A stretch of 64,000 nt of DNA from Streptomyces sp. Ag109_O5-1. Lineage in GTDB: Bacteria > Actinomycetota > Actinomycetes > Streptomycetales > Streptomycetaceae. This document shows, piece by piece, positions 48,353 through 55,882 of the stretch (positions are counted from its first letter, which is position 1; each line of letters opens with the position of its first letter). Location of the stretch: NCBI RefSeq assembly GCF_003814875.1, contig NZ_RKQF01000001.1:1488001-1552000 (forward strand), written 5' to 3'. The notes beneath the pieces are model-generated. The model worked only from the letters and a program-made list of their open reading frames with translations. It was not told the DNA's origin and did no database searches. Position numbers and translations under genes: made by a program.

Positions 48353-48993
48353 GTCTTGTCCTGTCGCTTGACGAGTTCTTCTGCGAGGTCCTTGTACGCC
48401 GATCCTTTGGCCACCACCGGACTTCCGAATGACTGGGCGTACAGGTCGAGCCGCGGAATGTGGGTGGACAGCACGTCGAAGCCCCGCTCGGTGAGAGCTT
48501 CGCGGGCGTCGGCGTCGGGACCGGTCCGCGTGGCGTCGGCCCGGTTCGTTCGGTTCAGCAGGACGGCGGCGTGGGCCGGGTGGGCGCGCAGGGACTGTAC
48601 GTCGCCCATCTCGCCACCGATGGGCGCCATGCGATCGAGCTCGATGGGAGCCGGAGTCACCGGCACGATCCATTCGCTTGCGTATCTCATGATGCTGCGG
48701 GTGATGTGCGCGTGGTCCTCCATCTGCGGAGCGTCGAACACGACGGCCTGCCGGTCGCCCAGGAAGTCGTTCACGCGCCGGTGCACGTCGCCCACCGGCA
48801 GAGCGACCACAGGAAACGGGAAGCCACCTGCCAATTCACTCCAGCGCAGCGCGGAGGAAGCGGGGTCGCTGTCGACCAGCAGCGGTGGAACACCCGACTC
48901 GTGAAGTGCGTGGGCCAACCAGACTGCGCTGGTCGTCTTTCCCACCCCGGGCTTCAGGTTCACAAAGGCGTAACTCAGCGTCACACGGGTCAA
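48349..48993 (-). CDS. ParA family ATPase (orphan)
   Basis: A 214-residue deviant-Walker ATPase. The P loop 'LKPGVGKTTS' at 13-22 has the signature Lys14; 'VLLVDSDPASSALRW' / 'AVVFDAP' are the A' and B motifs. Short ParA proteins like this occur on Streptomyces linear plasmids and chromosome arms, away from the chromosomal parAB-oriC region. TTG 48993 or GTG 48984 may be the start; neither has a strong ribosome site. The small downstream gene is translationally coupled. Confidence 0.88.
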   Translation of the reverse strand: MTRVTLSYAFVNLKPGVGKTTSAVWLAHALHESGVPPLLVDSDPASSALRWSELAGGFPFPVVALPVGDVHRRVNDFLGDRQAVVFDAPQMEDHAHITRSIMRYASEWIVPVTPAPIELDRMAPIGGEMGDVQSLRAHPAHAAVLLNRTNRADATRTGPDADAREALTERGFDVLSTHIPRLDLYAQSFGSPVVAKGSAYKDLAEELVKRQDKT

Positions 48994-49364
48994 CGTAGGG
49001 TCGCGAGCGGCTGCCGACCGTCGACCCGGGGCACACCGTGCCGTCGTTCACCCTGCGGAGCCGGTGAATCATTCGTATGGCCCTGTGATGCTCGCCTGCA
49101 AACGCGCGGCGATGCAGCGGCAAGGGCACCACGCCCATCGCAGCGTCCCCACCATGGCCCGCGCCGAGCGGCGAAAGCAGATCGGCCACGCGCCATCCGG
49201 CCGCCTAGCAGAGCCTGGGGGGAGCTCTCGCGACGCGTGGAATTCGCCACAATTCACTCCCTTCAGGGCAGATCAATGGTTAAAAATAGTTCTTTAATCC
49301 AAATTGTCACCCCTCCGGTGAACAGCTCCGGAGATTTCAACGACCAGCGGCATGGGAGAAGCGT
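48994..49364. other. Divergent promoter region of parA and L,D-transpeptidase
   Basis: 371 bases without a gene. Bases 49270-49312 are strikingly AT-rich for this genome (TTAAAAATAGTTCTTTAATC), upstream of the transpeptidase. No clear iterated parS-like repeats were seen. Confidence 0.5.
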
Positions 49365-50603
49365 TTGATCGCGCTAAGTAAGCGACACACCGGACTGATG
49401 GCCATGACCGGCGTGCTCGGCGGCGTACTCGCACTCACGGCCCTCGGAGGTACCAGCAACGCCGCCACCGGCGGCGACGCCGCCGGGAATCAGCCGACAT
49501 CGCACGCGCGGGGAGCTCAGGCGGGCACCCAGGACGCTTCCGACGCCCGAATAAAGATCACGCCCGGACAAGGTGCCTACGGCGTCGGAATCAACGACCC
49601 CGTCAACGTCACGGTCAGCAACGGCACGCTCACCAAGGTGACCATGACCGCCGTCGCGACCGGCGCCGAGATTCCGGGCACCCTGTCCGCGGACGGCACG
49701 TCCTGGAAGCCGAACGGCCCGCTGGAGCGGGCCACCAGATACCAGGTCGCCGCAGAGGCCGAGGACGCCAAGGGCCGCTCCGTCACCGCGAACGCCACGA
49801 TCACCACGGTCTCCCCGGCCAACGACTTCATCGGGCACCTCTCCCCCGAGGACGGCTCGACCGTCGGTGTGGGCATGCCGGTGACGGTCAGCTTCGACAA
49901 GGCGATCGGCGACAAGGCCGCCGTGGAGTCGGAGATCCAGGTCAGCACCAGCAGCGGGCAGCGGGTCGTCGGTCACTGGTTCAACGACGCCCGGCTGGAC
50001 TTCCGCCCCGAGAGCTACTGGACGCCCGGCTCCACCGTCACTGTCAAGCTCACCCGCCACGGCATCCAGAAGACGGTCACGTTCAAGATCGGCCGGAGCC
50101 AGATCAGCACGGTCGACGCCAGGACGAAGCAGATGACCGTCGTACGGGACGGCAAGACGATCAGGACCATCCCGGTCTCGTCCGGCAGCCCGGAGCACCC
50201 GACGCACAACGGTCAGATGGTCATCTCCGAGAAGTTCGAGCAGACCCACATGAACGGTGCGAGCGTCGGCCTCATGAAGGACGGCAAGCCCGCGTACGAC
50301 ATCGACGACGTACCGCACGCCATGCGCCTGACCGCCTCGGGCACGTTCATCCACGGCAACTACTGGGCGGCCGACTCGGTCTTCGGCAAGGCCAACACCA
50401 GCCACGGCTGCATAGGCCTGAACGACGTCAAGGGCGGCGGCGACGGCAAGCAGCCCGCCGCGTGGTTCTTCGACAACTCGATGCCCGGCGACGTCGTGAT
50501 CGTCAAGAACTCCGAGGACAAGACCGCGCTGGCCCCGGACAACGGCCTCAACGACTGGAACATGGCCTGGAACGAATGGGTCTCGGGCGGCGCGACCGGC
50601 TGA
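49365..50603 (+). CDS. L,D-transpeptidase (YkuD) with Ig-like domains
   Basis: A 412-residue cell-wall enzyme. N-terminal signal (about 10-35), then two Ig-like domains ('GQGAYGVGINDPVNVTVSNG', 'HLSPEDGSTVGVGMPVTVSF'), then the YkuD domain with 'GTFIHGNYWAADSVFG' and the catalytic 'NTSHGCIGLNDVKG', whose Cys forms the acyl-enzyme in 3-3 cross-linking of peptidoglycan. The layout is that of mycobacterial LdtMt2-type proteins. The Arg that usually follows (SHGC-V/I-R) is Gly. TTG 49365 with GGAGAA four bases upstream. Confidence 0.94.
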   Translation: MIALSKRHTGLMAMTGVLGGVLALTALGGTSNAATGGDAAGNQPTSHARGAQAGTQDASDARIKITPGQGAYGVGINDPVNVTVSNGTLTKVTMTAVATGAEIPGTLSADGTSWKPNGPLERATRYQVAAEAEDAKGRSVTANATITTVSPANDFIGHLSPEDGSTVGVGMPVTVSFDKAIGDKAAVESEIQVSTSSGQRVVGHWFNDARLDFRPESYWTPGSTVTVKLTRHGIQKTVTFKIGRSQISTVDARTKQMTVVRDGKTIRTIPVSSGSPEHPTHNGQMVISEKFEQTHMNGASVGLMKDGKPAYDIDDVPHAMRLTASGTFIHGNYWAADSVFGKANTSHGCIGLNDVKGGGDGKQPAAWFFDNSMPGDVVIVKNSEDKTALAPDNGLNDWNMAWNEWVSGGATG

Positions 50604-51094
50604 CACCGCGTCACTCCACGCAGAGGAACCTGAATCCCTTCCGCCGGGCGGCAGCCGACCATCTCGGCCGCCGCCTGCGGCGTCAGGGCGCTGGTCGCGA
50701 TCTCTGTACCTGCGGCGAGTACGGCATCAGCAGGTTCTTCGTCTGCCGGTCCGAGCCCGGCGCCTCCGTGACAAGGAACAACCCTTCGAGGCCGGGAACC
50801 GCTCGCACGCCGGGTAGCGGCCCCACTCGTCCAGCTCCCGCGGGCGGTTGCCGATCCCAGAGGGGCCCCGATCTCCCGACACGCACCGGGGGTTGCAGAC
50901 CCCCATTCGAGTGCGGCCATTTGAGCCCGGTAGTCGGCCAAAACGCACCGCCTCGTCACTCACCCGTACAGAGCAATCACGGACCGTTGTCCCCTTGTCC
51001 CCATTGGCCCGTGCCCCATTCGGAGTTGCGTCCGCACGGGGGGCATGAGGCCGTGGAAGTCGTGTCCTGCCGGATCTCACCCTCAGGAGGAGAC
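50604..51094. other. Interval without a supported gene, upstream of the ABM operon
   Basis: 491 bases. Open frames on both strands show no domain, signal or start. The right end carries the AGGAGGA ribosome site and presumably the promoter of the four-gene operon starting at 51095. Confidence 0.5.
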
Positions 51095-51433
51095 ATGGGC
51101 ACGAGGAACAACGGACGGCCGGCCGACAAGCTGAGCGTCGTCTTCACCGTCCGAGTGATCGAGGGCGGCGAGCAGGGGTTCCTGGATCTGTACGACCAGC
51201 TCCGCAAGTCCGTCGCCCGGACCCCCGGCCACATCGTCGAGAGGCTGGGAGCACCCGTGGACGACTCCCGGCAGTGGGTCATCACCAGCGAGTGGCAGAC
51301 GGCCGAGCACTTCTTCGCCTGGCAGCAGAGCGCGGAGCACCGCGCACTGGTGGCTCCGCTGCGCGAGTGGGTCGACTCGACGCAGTCGCTGCGGTTCCGG
51401 GTCGTCAAGGAGACCAAGGGAGTGACGTCATGA
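51095..51433 (+). CDS. Antibiotic biosynthesis monooxygenase (ABM)-fold protein
   Basis: A 112-residue ferredoxin-like dimeric-barrel protein: 'VVFTVRVIEGGEQGFLDLYD' and 'WVITSEWQTAEHFFAWQQSA' are the paired ABM patterns. Family members oxidise aromatic or quinol substrates without cofactor, or act as cyclases. ATG 51095 has AGGAGGA five bases upstream. Its stop overlaps the next start as ATGA, making it the first of four coupled genes. Confidence 0.9.
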   Translation: MGTRNNGRPADKLSVVFTVRVIEGGEQGFLDLYDQLRKSVARTPGHIVERLGAPVDDSRQWVITSEWQTAEHFFAWQQSAEHRALVAPLREWVDSTQSLRFRVVKETKGVTS

Positions 51434-52317
51434 CGCGCACCGCCAACGGCCCCGTCGCCGTACTCGGGCTCGGCACGATGGGCGCCGGCCTGGCCACCCG
51501 CCTCCTGGACCGGGGAATACAGGTCCGGGTCTGGAACCGTACCGCGGAGCGGGCCGAACCGCTTGCCGAGGCAGGCGCCTTCGTCGCCGCACACCCGGCC
51601 GACGCCGTCGAGGGCACGAGCGCCGCCATCTGCGTCGTCGCCGACGGCGAAGCCCTCGGCTCCCTGCTGCGCGGACCGGACGGCGTCCTGTCCAAGGGCT
51701 CCTACCCCGGGGTCCTCATCTGCGCCAGCACCGTCTCCCCCGAAGAGGTCCTCCAGATCGCCGGGGACATCCCCTCGGTCGTGGACGTCGGCATGCTCGG
51801 CAACCGCGACCATGCCCGTGACGGCGAGCTCCGGCTCTTCGTCGGCGGCGAGGAGCAGACGTTCGACGCCTGCCGCCCGCTGCTGGAGGCGCTGGGCAAG
51901 GAGGTCGTCCATCTGGGCGCACTCGGTTCCGGCATGCGGATGAAAATCTGCCTCAACCTCCTGATGGGCATCGAGGTGCAGGCCCTGGCCGAGGTCACCG
52001 AACTGGCGACCGCCTGCGGCCTCGACCGGCAGCTGGTCCTCAAGACCATCGCGGGCAGCGGCTTCGCCTCTCCGGTCATGGCATTCAAGTCGAGGCGCCT
52101 GGGTTCCGGTCGCTTCGAAGAGCCGGACTTCCGGCTGCGGCTGATGGCGAAGGACCTCATGCTCGCTACCAAGCAGGCGGCGGCAGTCGGCCTGAGTCTG
52201 CCGCTGGCGACCGCCGCGGCAGAGACCCACGTCCATGCCACCGAGCAGGGACTGGGCGACCAGGACTGTGCCGCGGTCACCCGCGCACTCACACCGAAAC
52301 CGGGTAGCGACACGTGA
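51430..52317 (+). CDS. NAD(P)-dependent beta-hydroxyacid dehydrogenase family protein
   Basis: A 295-residue member of the 3-hydroxyisobutyrate dehydrogenase family. 'VAVLGLGTMGAGLA' is the Rossmann start, 'CASTVSPEEV' the substrate loop, and 'GSGMRMKICLNLLMG' carries the catalytic Lys. It oxidises or reduces a beta-hydroxy acid or related imine. Coupled on both sides (ATGA at 51430 and GTGA at 52314), so its product is probably passed within a fixed pathway. Confidence 0.92.
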   Translation: MTRTANGPVAVLGLGTMGAGLATRLLDRGIQVRVWNRTAERAEPLAEAGAFVAAHPADAVEGTSAAICVVADGEALGSLLRGPDGVLSKGSYPGVLICASTVSPEEVLQIAGDIPSVVDVGMLGNRDHARDGELRLFVGGEEQTFDACRPLLEALGKEVVHLGALGSGMRMKICLNLLMGIEVQALAEVTELATACGLDRQLVLKTIAGSGFASPVMAFKSRRLGSGRFEEPDFRLRLMAKDLMLATKQAAAVGLSLPLATAAAETHVHATEQGLGDQDCAAVTRALTPKPGSDT

Positions 52318-53297
52318 TCATCGACATCCACGGGCATCTCTCCCCGCCGGAGGCGGCCAAACGCTTCCCCATGCCCCCGAGCCTGACCGACGTCGACGGC
52401 ATGCTCGCCGCTCGCGCCGAGGCCGGCATCGACCTCACCATCATCGGCAGCCCCGTCGGCGCCGGAGCCATGGCGCGGGTACCGGGCGTGGACAACTACG
52501 CGCAACCACGAGACCGGCTGCGCAGTTTCCACGCCTGGATGTCGGGGCTGATCGCCAGGTTCCCCGACCAATTGCGCGGCTATGTGTACGCCAACCCGTT
52601 CGGTGACGACGATCACCTCGATGGGGTGCGGGAGACCTTGGAGGACCCGGCCTTCGTCGGTCTGATCACCACGTCCAGCGTCCACGGGGAGCTGCTCGGC
52701 TCCCCGCGCGCCGACTCCTTCTTCGCGCTGGCCGCGGAGGCGGGAGTTCCGGTCCTGGTACACGCCCCCGCCGAACCGGTCGGCACGGAACGGGTCGACG
52801 AGATCGGCTTCGTCGAGCAGATCGGCCGGTTCGGCGACGTCACCATGGGCATGGCCATGATCGCCTTCGCGGGATGGCTGGACAAGTACCCGGATCTACG
52901 GCTGATCGGCGCGACCGGCGGCGGCGCGATGGCGCTGCTGCCGGAGCGCCTGCAGACGGCGGCGCGCCCCCGGCACTGGGCCGGGGCCGCATCGCCCTCC
53001 GGCCGGCCCGAGGCGGCCTCCGCCCCGCCGGCGGGGCGGAGACCGGCGGCCGACCCGGTCGCCGCGCTCCAGCGCATGTACGTCGACACGAGCCCGTGCA
53101 GTCCGGCGCATCTGAGCCTGAACGCGGAGGTGCTGGGGCCCGAGCGGATGCTGTTCGGTACCGACTCCCCGCCCTTGGCCGTGCCGCTGGAGGAGCAGAT
53201 CCGCATGATCGAGAAGCTGCCGGTCGACAGGGCATCGCAGCAGCTCGTCCTCGGTGGCAACGCCGAGGCCGTCTTCGACCTCAGGAGTCGTCCGTGA
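52314..53297 (+). CDS. Amidohydrolase (ACMSD / decarboxylase type) lacking the catalytic His
   Basis: A 327-residue TIM-barrel amidohydrolase of the ACMSD family, which includes gamma-resorcylate and other aromatic decarboxylases. Metal ligands His6, His8 ('DIHGH'), His150 ('VLVHAP') and the Asp of 'FGTDSPP' are present. The general-base His found in 'HGGG' of the family is Thr201 in 'IGATGGGAMALLPERL'. A Pro/Ala-rich insert at about 225-250 is also odd. GTG 52314 overlaps the previous stop; its own stop overlaps the P450 start. Decarboxylation of an aromatic acid is a guess from family and the nearby catabolic genes. Confidence 0.85.
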   Translation: MIIDIHGHLSPPEAAKRFPMPPSLTDVDGMLAARAEAGIDLTIIGSPVGAGAMARVPGVDNYAQPRDRLRSFHAWMSGLIARFPDQLRGYVYANPFGDDDHLDGVRETLEDPAFVGLITTSSVHGELLGSPRADSFFALAAEAGVPVLVHAPAEPVGTERVDEIGFVEQIGRFGDVTMGMAMIAFAGWLDKYPDLRLIGATGGGAMALLPERLQTAARPRHWAGAASPSGRPEAASAPPAGRRPAADPVAALQRMYVDTSPCSPAHLSLNAEVLGPERMLFGTDSPPLAVPLEEQIRMIEKLPVDRASQQLVLGGNAEAVFDLRSRP

Positions 53298-54535
53298 CCA
53301 CCACGCAAGAGGCCGTCACCGCGGCCGAACGCTGCACCCCGGAGTTCCGGCGGGACCCTCACCCGGTCTACGCCCATCTCCGCGACGCGGCCCCGGTCTG
53401 CCCCATGAGACCGCCGCACGGCAACGAGACGTATCTGATCACCCGGTACGAGGACGCGCGGGCCGCCCTGGCGGATCCGCGGTTGAGCAAGGACATGTAC
53501 GGGGCCATGGACGCCTACCGGAGGATCTTCGGTGATTCGTCCGTCGCGCTGGACGACAACATGCTCAACTCCGACGGGCCCAAGCACACGCGGCTGCGCC
53601 GGCTGGTCAGCTCCGCGTTCACCCCACGGCGGGTGGAGGCTCTGCGGCCGAAGATCCAGGACATCGTCCGGGGCCTGCTCGACGAGTGCCCGACCCGGGA
53701 GCCCTTCGACCTGTTGCCGGTCTTCGCGTTCCCGCTACCGATCATCGTGATCTGCGATCTGCTGGGTGTACCGCCCCGGGAACGGTCACGGATGCAGAAC
53801 CTGTCCTCCGCGGTGGCTCAGAGCGGATTCAACGAGGAGGCCAAGAAGGCCCAGCAGAGGGCGGAGGAGGAGCTGCACGCGTACTTCTCGGATCTCATCG
53901 CCGCCAAGCGGAGGCGTCCGGGTGACGATCTCCTGAGCGCGCTCACCGCGGTCCGGGACGACGACGGCGGGCTGACCGGGAACGAGCTGGTCTCCACTGC
54001 GTTCCTGCTGATGTTCGCGGGTCACAAGACGACCGCGTACCTGATCGGCAACGCCGTGCGTCATCTCCTGTCCCATCCCGAACAACTGCGCGCCGTGCGG
54101 GAGAACGGGGAGCTGATGCGTGCCGCGGTCGAGGAACTGGTGCGCTACGACGGCTCCGTGGAGAGCGGGACGTTCCGTTACGCGACCGAGGACGTGGAGT
54201 ACGGCGGGACCCGGATTCCCAAGGGCGCCCTGGTCCAGGTCGCGCTCAGTTCGGCCAACCGCGATCCGCTGAAGTTCGACGCCCCGGACGAGTTGAACGT
54301 GATGCGTCCGGGCAACGCGCAGGACGCGCATCTGGGGTTCGGGCACGGCAGCCACTACTGCCTGGGAGCCCCGCTGGCCCGGCTGGTGACGCAGCTGGCG
54401 CTCACCGCCCTGTTCGACAGGTTCCCGAGGATGACTCTGGCCGACCCTCGCGCGGAAACACTGTGGCTGGAGGTTCCCTTCCCGGCCTTCCGCGGCCTCG
54501 CGGAACTTCCGGTCGTGCTCGATCCTGCCGGGTGA
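53294..54535 (+). CDS. Cytochrome P450 with AGHKTT I-helix
   Basis: A 413-residue P450. Heme loop 'FGHGSHYCLGAPLAR' with axial Cys356, K-helix E281-x-x-R284, I-helix 'AGHKTT' at 242-247, where Lys245 replaces the usual acidic residue before the conserved Thr pair. GTG 53294 overlaps the preceding stop (GTGA) and has CAGGAG upstream. It is the last gene of the coupled ABM / dehydrogenase / amidohydrolase / P450 operon. No ferredoxin gene accompanies it. Confidence 0.94.
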   Translation: MTTTQEAVTAAERCTPEFRRDPHPVYAHLRDAAPVCPMRPPHGNETYLITRYEDARAALADPRLSKDMYGAMDAYRRIFGDSSVALDDNMLNSDGPKHTRLRRLVSSAFTPRRVEALRPKIQDIVRGLLDECPTREPFDLLPVFAFPLPIIVICDLLGVPPRERSRMQNLSSAVAQSGFNEEAKKAQQRAEEELHAYFSDLIAAKRRRPGDDLLSALTAVRDDDGGLTGNELVSTAFLLMFAGHKTTAYLIGNAVRHLLSHPEQLRAVRENGELMRAAVEELVRYDGSVESGTFRYATEDVEYGGTRIPKGALVQVALSSANRDPLKFDAPDELNVMRPGNAQDAHLGFGHGSHYCLGAPLARLVTQLALTALFDRFPRMTLADPRAETLWLEVPFPAFRGLAELPVVLDPAG

Positions 54536-55036
54536 CCGACGCGCAGGGGGAGGACTACTTGGTGGTCGGCCCTGTGCGCCCCCAGGCTCCGGACTGTCCT
54601 GAGTCGGGTGGAGTCGAGTTGCTTGGTTTCAGGCTACCGGCGGGGTGCGAAGTTCGTACTCCACCGGGTCGAGCATGCCCAGCGCAGAGTCCGCGCTGTC
54701 GGTGTGCCAGCCGCGTCCGCCACCGTCTGCGGACCGATCCCAACCCGGCCTGAAGTGGGCCCCGACCTGCATTCAGGGCGGTGAGCGGCGTTGGAGAGCG
54801 GGACGATGCGCACCCGATGGAGACGAAGGGACCGACGAGCGAAGGAGCGGTGGGGTTGGTGAACATCCGCCCCGCCCTCTGGTGCGCGATGCGGTAGACG
54901 CACGCGCCCTTCACCATGCCCAGCGGGCATATCCGGCACGCGAGCTCGCCTGACGCCCGCCCGCTGGACTCGCAGGTCACCGCGCGCACGAACAGGCGGG
55001 CACAGTCGCGCGGCAGGTTCGCCCGGAAATCAGAGC
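54536..55036. other. Interval without an intact gene; transposase-like tail inside
   Basis: 501 bases separating the P450 operon from the MarR remnant. Apart from the possible transposase C-terminus at 54629-54709 nothing coding was recognised. Confidence 0.5.
54629..54709 (-). pseudogene. Possible transposase C-terminal fragment
   Basis: The minus strand encodes 'DSALGMLDPVEYELRTPPVA' and a stop. 'HSALGMLSPVEYE' is a hallmark of the end of IS3-type transposases. Upstream codons do not match, so only about 20 residues survive. Judged by eye and short, hence uncertain. Confidence 0.35.
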
Positions 55037-55715
55037 ATGAGCAGGGTGAGGGACATGCCCACCGCCGACAGTGGCGACGGCCGAGGGGGTACCCCGGGCG
55101 TCGACCGTGGGCTGCTCGACTGGTGGATGCTGGTCATGCAGGGTTTCCACGCCACTCAGGACGTACTCGCCAGCGAGCTGGCCGAGCGCTTCAACCTCCG
55201 CCAAGGCTCCGCAGAGGTGCTGGTACGCCTGCTCGCCGCCCCCAAGCACCGGATGCCGATGACACGCCTCGCGTACGAGGCCCGCATGTCCAGCGGCGGG
55301 TTCACCAAGGTTGCCGACCGACTCTGCGCGGCCGGTCTGACCCGGCGCATGTCGGGCGGACGAGGACCGACGCCTTACGTAGCTCGAACTGACCGACCAG
55401 GGCAAGGACACCGCGCGGGCCGTCTCCCAGGCGGTGACGGAGATCCTGCGTGCCCGCGTCCTCACCCCCCTCGGACGCGACGGTCTGGGCACGCTCGCCG
55501 ATGCCATGCGCACACTGCACGACGCCAACGGCGATCCCGGGAAGTGCGGGCGGCATCTGCAACGCCCCCACGTCTTCTGCCGGTTGACACCTGTGGGGCG
55601 TGCGTGCCGTCCCGGCTGCTCGGCCACAGCCGGGAGAGGCGACGTCCGGCTGACCGGTCCGCCAACCCGGTCAGGCCCCGTCGGCACTTCCGTGCCGCCC
55701 CGACACGCAGTGTGA
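55037..55715 (+). pseudogene. MarR family regulator with a frameshift
   Basis: From the ATG at 55037 the reading is a normal MarR: 'WWMLVMQGFHATQDVLASEL', 'LVRLLAAPKHRMPMTRLAYE', recognition helix 'MSSGGFTKVADRLCAAGLTR'. In the wing, after 'GPTPYV', the frame breaks; from 55383 another frame resumes 'LELTDQGKDTARAVSQAVTE' as expected. Removing AGCT at about 55380 restores 'PYVELTDQG', so a 4-bp insertion (or net +1) is the likely cause. Read as is, the protein loses its dimerisation helix. Divergent control of the downstream catabolic operon would be its natural role. Confidence 0.75.
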
Positions 55716-55882
55716 TGCACACGCCGGATGAGACGACCGCTCCCCCGGCGGTCCGGCCCAGCACACATGCGCGTTTCGTGCAGTGGAGCGCCCGGATCGT
55801 GCAGGAATTCACGCGGATGTCATTCGCATACTCGGTGGCACAAGAGACCGACGCGACCCGATGACACGCGGAGGCAGAGTTC

